From Latrodectus hesperus (lineage: Eukaryota > Arthropoda > Arachnida > Araneae > Theridiidae): DNA of 64,000 nucleotides. Position numbers and translations under genes: made by a program. Below the pieces are notes generated by a model that saw nothing but the letters and a program-made list of their open reading frames with translations, ran no database searches and was not told where the DNA came from. Numbering within the stretch: the first letter of the stretch is position 1; every line of letters begins with the position of its first letter. The stretch lies in contig CM075855.1 in NCBI GenBank assembly GCA_037975125.1, positions 109,076,118 to 109,140,117 of the forward strand. Reading direction: 5' to 3'. Positions 56,136 through 64,000 of this stretch are shown here, in pieces.

Positions 56136-56697
56136 TACCGATCTCTGATGAACATATTGTGGATACGGATCCCTGATGAATGCTTTGTGGATACAAATTC
56201 CTGATTAATACATTGTGGATAGCGATCCCTGATGAATACATTGTAGATACCGATCCTTGATGAATACATTGTGGATACCGATCCCTCATGAATAAATTGT
56301 GGGTAACGATCCCTGATTAATAGATTGTAGATACCGATCCCTGATGAATACACTGTGGGTACCGATCCCTGATGATTACATTGTAGATACCGATATCTGA
56401 TGAATGCTTTGTGGATACAAATTCCTGATTAATACATTGTTGATAGCGATCCCTGATGAATACATTGTAGATACCGATCCTTGATGAATACATTGTGGAT
56501 ATCGATCCCTCATGAATAAATTGTGGGTAACGATCCCTGATTAATAGATTGTAGATACCGATCCCTGATGAATACGCTGTGGGTACCGATTCCTGATGAA
56601 TACATTGTAGATACCGATATCTGATGAATACATTGTGGATAGCGATCCCTGATGAATACATTGTGGATACTGATACCTGATGATTACATTGTGAGAT
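56136..56697. repeat. 28-bp minisatellite, ~20 units, with 224-bp higher-order period
   Basis: The unit is close to GATCCCTGATGAATACATTG followed by TAGATACC, 28 bases. The variant TGCTTTGTGGATACAAATTC occurs at 56181 and again at 56405, exactly 224 bases (8 units) later, with the intervening variant order repeated. The minus-strand open frames (56114-56353, 56317-56661; SSGIGIYN, IRDRYPQ) come from the repeat being stop-poor and not from a gene. Confidence 0.9.
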
Positions 56698-56992
56698 ACC
56701 TGGAGATCTTTGCTTGTTACAGATAGAACTCTAAGTGGCCATTGCTCTTTGATAAGGATCTCTGAGCATCCTCGATATTAAAACGAGATACCAGCGAATG
56801 CAAATCTTATGAGACCAGATTTGTGGGACTTCCTCAAATAAGTAGCTTCAATTGACCAGAAACTTCAGAAAAACATTGCTGAGACTGTAAAACTCAGTTT
56901 TTCTAGACTAAATAAGTCGACAGAAATTGTTTCATGAACAATCTGTATCAATATTATTAGTCATTCATTGTAATTATTCATAGATTGTGAAT

Positions 56993-57354
56993 GGGCCATG
57001 GTAACCTTGTGGTTAGGGCATCGGCCCTCCTCCGAAAGGCCGGGGCTAAATTACCAGTGCTGCCAAGGACTCACCATGCAATATACGTGCTCGTTAAATC
57101 TGTGGAATTGAAAGTCATGTGGTCAGTTACCATGGGTGTGATGGTGTGAAGAAAATTTCCGCCTCATTCAGATCAATGTCAAAATTTGGGTATTGGATCC
57201 TCTGGTGGTGCCATCTACCGGAGGAGTTTTGAACAAAGTCGTACTTACACCTTCGTAGTGCTCTGATTAAATGAAAGGTGCACCCTGCTGACATAAATTC
57301 TCATAGCCAATGGCATAGGAGCTTGGTTTGTCCAAATGGCATAAGTAACAACAA
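56993..57354 (+). mobile_element. tRNA-derived SINE with 14-bp TSD
   Basis: CATAGATTGTGAAT flanks both ends (56979-56992, 57355-57368). The head reads GGGCCATGGTAACC, TTGTGGTTAGGG (box A) and a worn box B (GGGGCTAAATTACC). The 3' end is GGCATAAGTAACAACAA, a short repeat-like tail. About 362 bp. Confidence 0.85.
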
Positions 57355-57539
57355 CATAGATTGTGAATAAATATTTAATCCAGATTTAATAATTAAGTGA
57401 GCCTGATTCTCTTACTGACTCAGCTCACCCTTTGTCTTTGACGTATCAGTCTGAATACGCTGCAATGTGGACAACACAAACAAATTTCTTATCAATGTCC
57501 GGAATTGCCTTTGAGATTCTGAACCAGTTCAGGTTGTCC

Positions 57540-57650
57540 AATTACATTCAGGTTTTACACATAAGATCTGTTTAGATCAGGATCAAAAATTTAAATTGGA
57601 TTCCGAGCCAATGCAAAAATGGCGTTCAACAAGATATTCGAACCTACGGA
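57540..57650 (-). repeat. SINE-like fragment, family of 32925-33033
   Basis: TTTAGATCAGGA and TGGATTCCGAGCCAATGC match AATTAGACCGGGA and GTGGATTCCGAACC of the other copy. No clear ends. Confidence 0.4.
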
Positions 57651-58148
57651 TTTCAGAAAGTAAGGTTAAAGAGGTGAATGTTTAAAAGATAGATCAGCAG
57701 ATAACCAACTAGTTTTATGAGTTAAAGTTGCATGGAACAAAATTACTTTTTCTTTCTTATTAAAGGCATATAATTAACTCAATGTACCAAGAATGGAAAT
57801 AATTTTACTTTGAATTGGATCTTAATTCAACAATAATTTAAAAAAGGTCATTAAAAATTTGCTAAAAATTAAAAAAAAATGTAAATTTTAATAAGTAAAT
57901 AAAGAAATAAAATAAAATAAAAGATTAATCGATATGTTAGAACCACATGGTAGTCTTGAATGATAGTTTGAACAAAATTTCACAATATTTTTTCAAAGAC
58001 ATTTCATATTTCATGCGAAAAATAATTGGAAATGCACAACAAATGATAATACAGATGGCTTGGGCGAAAGATTAAAAGTCATGTGTTTTTCTAGGCATCA
58101 AAATATAGCGGCTATGTGAAGAAAAAAAAATTGGGGATGGATTTCATA

Positions 58149-58750
58149 CAGGGTGTGGTAGATAAGTAATGAGACTCAGTCTAGAAAAACAAATTTCTTG
58201 ACCCGATTTGTACAAAACGTTAATATTCTTTAAAGTACTCGCCTTGGGCATCAAAGTACTTGCCTAAGTACTTGGGTTTCAAAGTACTTTCCAGCGCGTT
58301 TTCCAAGCTTCATAGACCCCACTGTAGTCCGTTGGAGTTACCTCAGTTAGTGCTTTCGTGACAGCACGTTGGATGTTCGGAATATCGTCGAAACGAGGTC
58401 CCTTCAGGCATCTTTTTACCTTCGGAAACAGGAAGAAATCTGGAGGACTCATGTCAGGACTGTATGGTGGCTGTGGTAGAACTTCAACTCCAATTCGGGT
58501 CAAATAGGAGGTCACAAGGAACGCTGTTCTATCCAGCGATCCATCTTCAGCGTTTTCACAAGTGTCACGGGCACACAAACAACGTAATACGCGAAGCTCG
58601 ACCCTCACTGCGCCAGAGCTACGACGCGACTGCGAACAGGTTCTACTATTAGCTCAGATCTCCCACCACGTGACCTGCAGGTGGAGACCGCACTGCGAGC
58701 GACTGGGGAGCCGCGTGGCGGCAGTCTCATTACTTACCTATCACACCCTG
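58149..58750 (-). mobile_element. mariner element 3, very short deletion derivative
   Basis: Ends CAGGGTGTGGTAGATAAG and, reversed, CAGGGTGTGATAGGTAAG, both continuing AATGAGACT. TA precedes the left end (58147-58148). About 602 bp, roughly half of an intact mariner. It is much GC-richer than its surroundings. Confidence 0.85.
58279..58544 (-). pseudogene. mariner transposase: first codons joined to the C terminus
   Basis: MDRWIEQR starts at 58544; the deletion join follows at once and shifts the frame. The other frame continues [39 protein letters not shown] (third catalytic Asp) and VYEAWKTRWK to a stop at 58279. The DNA-binding and most of the catalytic domain is gone. Confidence 0.8.
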
Positions 58751-58884
<134 letters not shown>

Positions 58885-59054
58885 ACTTTAATCTCGCATA
58901 ACTTTAAAGGATACTTTTTCTCTTTTTTTAAATAAGACTCACTGAAATTGAATAACTTGGGAAACAACGGTATTTGGAATTTGATATCTTTGACTACATG
59001 TATTAAAAGATTTATATGATGTTGGAAAGAATTAATAACAATTGTTTTTTTTTC

Positions 59055-59352
59055 TTCTTCCAGTGGCGGGCACAAGAGGGTTGAACCCTATGCCACAACA
59101 AAGCCAGAAACTGCTACTCATTTGTCGTTACCCAGAGGGCACCCGTGAACCAAGTCACGGAGGCGAGTAGCGTTACCCGCACCATACCATTACAAACCCA
59201 TTTATAGGGCGGGCCACATTCATACAACATCACAGGAGAAAGGACAGAGAGAACAGAGAAGGAAAGAAACATCCATGCACGAACCAGCATTCGAACCCGG
59301 GACCAACAGCTCAGGAGTCAGGAACGCTAACCACGCAGCCAATCGGTCGGCA
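59055..59352 (-). mobile_element. tRNA-derived SINE, poly(A) tail
   Basis: On the minus strand the head reads GTGCCGACCGATTGGC, TGCGTGGTTAGCG (box A) and CGGGTTCGAATGC (box B). The far end runs into a T-rich block (59043-59060), i.e. an A-rich tail. ACAATTG on the left and ACAATGG on the right may be a worn TSD. The 68-codon open frame at 59275 is an artefact. Confidence 0.75.
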
Positions 59353-62289
59353 CAATGGTTTGTGATAAATGGAATTGTATCCTGTATCCCTTTTGTTTCG
59401 TTTGAAAGAAATTATGCTCACTTAATACTAAAAATTATAATTGGATTCGTCATTCTAACTGTGTTTAAGAATCGAAAATAAACTGTATTTACATATGATG
59501 TTTGTAAAAAAATATTACTGGGGAATTTCCAAATGAAATGTTTGAAAATAATATACTGATATTTAAATTATTTAGCATATTAAAGGAAATTTGTATAAAT
59601 AATATATTTCATAATTTTTGAAAAAGGACTGTAGCGTTTCTTTGTACTTGGATGGGACCCTTTTGTTTAGCCAATGATGTTAATTGTGGCCAGAAACTAC
59701 CCAACTATTACAGATTAGTCCATTAAGGATTTTAAAATAAGTATAATTTATTAATGTCAGTGATATTAAAAAGAAATGACTATTCTTCTCAATTTATTAA
59801 AACACTTGATTAAATTTTAGACCCTTTCTTTTTACCGGGATAGATTTTTTTTAAACTTTGGAGTATCAAATCAATTAATTTTAAAAAAAGCTTGAATTAC
59901 TATTTTTTAAAGAATTAATAAGAATATTTAAACATAAGCGAAAAGATGATTATTATTAATAAAAATACCATTAGAATATAATGATGAAAATATAAACAGA
60001 ATTTATAGTGATTGGTAATGTTTGAAAAATTAAATATTTTATTTTTCATAGATAACTTTTATTAATTTGAATAAAAAATAATTTATTTTGGATGCATTAT
60101 ATTATTATATTTAGAAAAAAAGAAGAAACTAGAATTTTTACGTAATTAATAAAAGCTTCTATGCATAATAATATAAACAAATGCTTAATTATAAAATGAT
60201 ATCGTTAAAATATGCTGATGACAATATAAAGAGCATTTAATGTTGCAAGTGGTTTTAAGAATTTAATAAATATTTTATTTTTTGAATTTAAGTTTTTTTT
60301 TCCAGCTTGATTAATTTTTAGACTCATTGAAAAATCGAGATAAAGGATGCATTTTTAGCTGGTGCATTAAATTAATGTATTTGGAGAAAAGACAAAATTA
60401 ATTTCTTTCTAGATATTAAATATACATGGCATTTTGAATTAAATTTCTTTAATGTTAACAAGAAATGTCATTAGACTATACTGTTTAAAATATTAAATGA
60501 ATTCAGTTACTGTAGGGATATTTAAAAGTGAAATGTATTTTCTTTCAAATTTTTAGGATATTTCAAGCTTCATTCACTTCTAAACTCTTTTTCTAACCAG
60601 AATAAAATCTTTATTTTAAGCTAATGCATTCAATTAATGTGTACTTAGATAATTATAAATGGATGATTAAAATATTCAGAAAAAAATTATACGATTTAGA
60701 GTTTTTGAAATTATAAAGAATTATTCAATCAATAAAGGGATGATAAAATTCAAGTGATTTATGAATTTATAACATTTATATAAAAATATGTAGATACTTT
60801 TAATTTCTCTGAATATTTAACAACGAATTAAGTGCTTTATATTTTCTTTCCTACGAGACACACTTATAAAAACTCCTTAACTATTAAGAAAAAATAATAT
60901 TTTAAGATCTTGAAGGTCAATCTCGTGTACTTAATCTTTTCAATATCAAATACACGAAGGAGTTTTTTTAATATTTTACTAACTAACAAAAAAAAAATAA
61001 AGCGATTCAAGGGTTGTCTATAATTATTTTCGTTAAAAGTTAAATATTTGGTTTGACTTTATACGCTTAAGAGCATATCTAATGTAAATAAAAGTTAATA
61101 AAAAAAACTTCATAAGAAATGCTCTCTAGAGATTTAAAGGGATTATTTTCTAGATTATTCTAGACGTAAAATAGAGAGCTTTCGTAAAAGTTACATAAAA
61201 ATAATCGCACATGAAATAAACGTAAAAAAATATTAAAACTATCTAAAAGTATACGACGATTTTTAAAAGATGAAAACATAGTATTTTTTACTTTAAGTTG
61301 CATTTAAAAATAAAAGCGAAAAGATTCTTAAAGAAAGGAAAAAACTTTATTCTTATTTTTTTTCATTAAATTAAAAATAATAAATTGCATTGATAAGACA
61401 AAAAAAGCAAGAACTGCTTTTAATGTAATTATTTTAAAAGTTACAAATTCTTGTAAATTTGATTTTTCTTCAAAAATTAAATTTATAATCCACAAAAATA
61501 TAAGAAATTTATGCCTGGATTTTTTATAAAAATTTCTTACTATGTAAAATAATGTTAAGGATACAAAAGTGCAAATGATTTTATAAATTGTAAATACATC
61601 ACATTTAGTCTTAATATGATTTGTAGAAACATATTCTAACGCAAGTGATGCATGAATTTATTAATATGTTATAAAATGAGAAAAAAATCGCTATGAGAAA
61701 TATTTTTTTCAGTGGAATGATTAAAACAAAATAATAAATGATAGCAAATTGATTTTTACGACTCAAATGTTTTTTTTTTTCATTTAAAAGTAATAAGAAT
61801 TGAAATATTTACATAACTTTTCTTTGTTTTAAATTGTTCAGTAAAATGAATTCTTTTGAAAGTTAGAATTTTTTTAACATTTAAAACTTGTATAAAAACT
61901 ACCTTTTGTTACAGTTGTTTGAAACGTGTAATTTGAAGACTGTTAAAACAGAAAATAAAAAGGGATGATGAAGTTAAAATTGAAAAAAAAGGAGCATTTT
62001 CTGCAAAAACAAAACAAATAAGGTTTTACATTCGTTTCACTAAAAGTTGGAAAACATATTTTGATGATCATTTTTTATACCGAAAAATGAATGCAAAAAT
62101 TCGGTCTTTTCTTTAAAATAAAACTACGGAAGATTTCATGATATAACAAAAAATATGCCATACTTTAAATTTATAGTATTAAATAACATGAGAATCATGT
62201 AATTAATATGATAATAACTGTAATATTTTACTTTTAGCATTTATTTTTTTCGATGAACTCTAAAGAAATCATTATTGAATTTCATTATA
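59353..62289. other. Long AT-rich intergenic stretch, nothing recognised
   Basis: I found no coding signal, TIR or tandem repeat here. Confidence 0.5.
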
Positions 62290-63180
62290 TTAGGTTGGTG
62301 CATATGAAATGTCGGATTCTTAAGTGATTGTATAAAACTGCATATCTTTCTTCAAAAGCTGTTTACTCAATCAAAGTATGCTCCATTCGCTTCAATACAC
62401 TTCTCCCAACGAGATTTTAAGGCGTAGATGCCTGTCTTAAAAAAATTTTGGTCTTTAGAATTAATAAACTCTGATATCGAGTTTTTTAGACTGTCTTCAT
62501 TTTCATAGTGTTTGCCCCTTAAAAACAGCTCTAAATGCTTGAAAAAATGAAAATCAGTCGGCGAGAGATCCGGTGAATAGGGTGGATGCTGCAATGATGA
62601 GCATACGTTTAACCGATCCAGCTTATTTCGCTCTGTCAGTGCGTGTGGTACCCACTTGTCCATCTTCTTAACCTTGCCAATCTCAGAAAGGTGTCTCAAT
62701 ATCGTTGTATGGTCAACTTTCATCCTGATAGCAAGTTCCCTCGTGGATACGGCTGGATCCGCTTCCACTAGAGCCTTTAGGTCATCATTCTTCACAGACG
62801 TTTTGGGTCTTCCGCGCGGCTCATTTTGCAGTGAAAAATCACCAGTCCGAAATTTTTCGAACCAACGCTGCACTTTCCGATCGTTAACCGTATTCTCCCC
62901 AAACGCTTGGTTTATGTTGCGTGCAGCTTTTGCAGCACTATTATCAAGTTTGTACTCATATAAGAAAATGACGCGAATGTCGGCAGAATTCATATCGGCA
63001 ATAAACTCAAAAGAAATAAAAAAGGGAAGACCTTCGAGAAAACCTATTTTGCTGAAATGAGTCTCTGGCAATGGACAATACGTATGAATGAGGTTATGCC
63101 AAATACAAAAGCATAACGAAAACAGGGAGGAAAACGTCCGCATGTAAAGAGAATCCGACATTTCATACGCACCAACCTAA
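62290..63180 (-). mobile_element. mariner element 4 (Hsmar1/SETMAR-like), internally deleted
   Basis: Ends TTAGGTTGGTGCATATGAAA and, reversed, TTAGGTTGGTGCGTATGAAA, both continuing TGTCGGATTCT, flanked by TA (62288-62289, 63181-63182). 891 bp against about 1.3 kb for the intact family. Confidence 0.9.
62367..62993 (-). CDS. Truncated mariner transposase, open in frame across the deletion (208 aa)
   Basis: The natural start is MNSADIRVIFLYEYKL at 62993 (the longer open frame to 63161 runs into the 5' UTR). Residues ~1-110 hold both helix-turn-helix modules: KAARNINQAFGENTVNDRKV with WFEKFRTGD, and TRELAIRMKVDHTTILRHL followed by GKVKKMDKWVPHALTE. Then SSLQHPPYSPDL marks the join: the first two catalytic Asp are gone and only the third (SPDLSPTDFHFF) remains. 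The frame is open to a TGA at 62367. The product could bind mariner ends but not cut; whether it is expressed is unknown. Confidence 0.8.
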   Translation of the reverse strand: MNSADIRVIFLYEYKLDNSAAKAARNINQAFGENTVNDRKVQRWFEKFRTGDFSLQNEPRGRPKTSVKNDDLKALVEADPAVSTRELAIRMKVDHTTILRHLSEIGKVKKMDKWVPHALTERNKLDRLNVCSSLQHPPYSPDLSPTDFHFFKHLELFLRGKHYENEDSLKNSISEFINSKDQNFFKTGIYALKSRWEKCIEANGAYFD

Positions 63181-63182
63181 TA

Positions 63183-64000
63183 CTTTGCATCCTAAGGATT
63201 GGTATGTATACAATATTGGAAAAGTCTCCGTTGTAATAATAGTTCTCATATTTTGCATATAGCTGCAAATGTGAGAGAAAATTGAATTAAGAAAAATAAA
63301 AGTTTTATAAAATTTGTTTTCCAAGGTTTAGCTGAGAATAAAAAAAAAATCATAAAAAATTTTATTCCTTCTTTTTTAACTCTGAGTACAAAATTATTCA
63401 AGCATACTCGAGCTCTTTTATGAATTGTTTAAGAAGAAAGAATTTTCGCAAATTGAACTTCAATTGATTTTTATCAAAAAAGAAGATATTTTCCAAGAAA
63501 TAAAAAAAATTATAAAATCCTTCTTTTCTTAATGCTGTTTAGATATGCGAGATGTGTTTAAAATGCTTAAAGAAGCTAAGAATGTTACAAATAGAGCGTT
63601 TAAGAAACGAATTCACACGAATAGAACATTAATTGATTTTTATCAGAGGACATAATTTTCAAAAACTAAAACTGAAAAATATTGAAGATTACTTACAATT
63701 ATATTGAAAAATATTGTGATAATTTAAAGTTAAAAATTTAAGAAGCGGGTGCTCAAAATTTCGATTAAAAAGGAAAGGAATCTTTTGGTTGAATGCACTG
63801 TTAAACAATTGTGGTACACCTTCACATTTGGCGAATTTTCATATTCATGTGATTTCTGATTGTACTGGAATCCCTTTCACTTCTTTGATATATATTTCTC
63901 ATGTGTATATTTGGCGCTATTCTAATAATCTTGAAGTTGCATCATATTCAGCCAAATACAAATCCATTGCATAACAATACTATACCGCCATCCGGGGTCC
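63183..64000. other. AT-rich end of window, no gene seen
   Basis: A 61-codon open frame at 63789-63974 has no recognisable domain. Confidence 0.45.

Noticed and set aside
56114..56661. Two overlapping repeat-protein ORFs (IRDRYPQ, SSGIGIYN)
   Set aside because: The 28-bp minisatellite explains them; no start context, splice sites or domain.
56136..56697. CRISPR-like 28-bp repeat
   Set aside because: Units are contiguous with no unique spacers, and the DNA is animal nuclear.
62656..63060. 134-codon plus-strand ORF
   Set aside because: Shadow of the mariner transposase on the opposite strand.

Overview
The window looks like nuclear DNA of an arthropod, most likely a spider. It is strongly A+T-rich, has one gene split by multi-kilobase introns, and holds many animal-type transposons (mariner, Tc1, piggyBac, non-LTR, copia), tRNA-derived SINEs and long (TA)n/(CA)n arrays. 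The spider assignment is an inference from the Tc1, DUF4806-like and SINE types and was not tested by a search. Nothing points to a bacterium or virus.

The only apparently functional gene is on the minus strand: a seven-exon enoyl-CoA hydratase/isomerase (crotonase) family gene from the ATG at 33764 to the TAA at 6250. I joined the exons by hand. All splice phases agree, every intron is GT-AG, and the product is 297 aa with a mitochondrial-type presequence. Its introns are full of foreign DNA. Intron 1 has a foldback TIR element, a possible SINE and a small SINE-like insertion. Intron 2 has a ~5.2-kb DNA element with a decayed DUF4806-like gene. Intron 3 has a LINE remnant. Intron 5 has a near full-length mariner. 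Intron 6 has a copy of a dispersed repeat.

Layout: 391-3333 is a dead piggyBac with TTAA flanks; 6250-33764 is the crotonase gene; 33765-41270 is AT-rich with a (TA)n array and a deleted mariner; 41273-44293 has a (CA)n(TA)n array, a SINE with perfect target-site duplication (TSD), and copia and LINE fragments; 44294-49900 is mostly featureless; 49970-55039 has a broken Tc1, a repeat carrying a nested TIR element, and a near-complete Tc1; 56136-56697 is a 28-bp minisatellite; 56993-59352 has two SINEs around a very short mariner and a (TA)n array; 59353-62289 is empty AT-rich DNA; 62290-63180 is a Hsmar1-like mariner with an in-frame internal deletion.

The host gene is one metabolic enzyme. 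The rest is a layered transposon record in which insertions can be dated relative to one another by empty sites and TSDs inside the window. No convincing new multi-gene system was found. The least familiar objects are the GACGTC-rich DUF4806 element in intron 2, the 420-bp TIR element with a 9-bp TSD, the 28-bp/224-bp minisatellite, and a set of unrelated near-perfect short palindromes.
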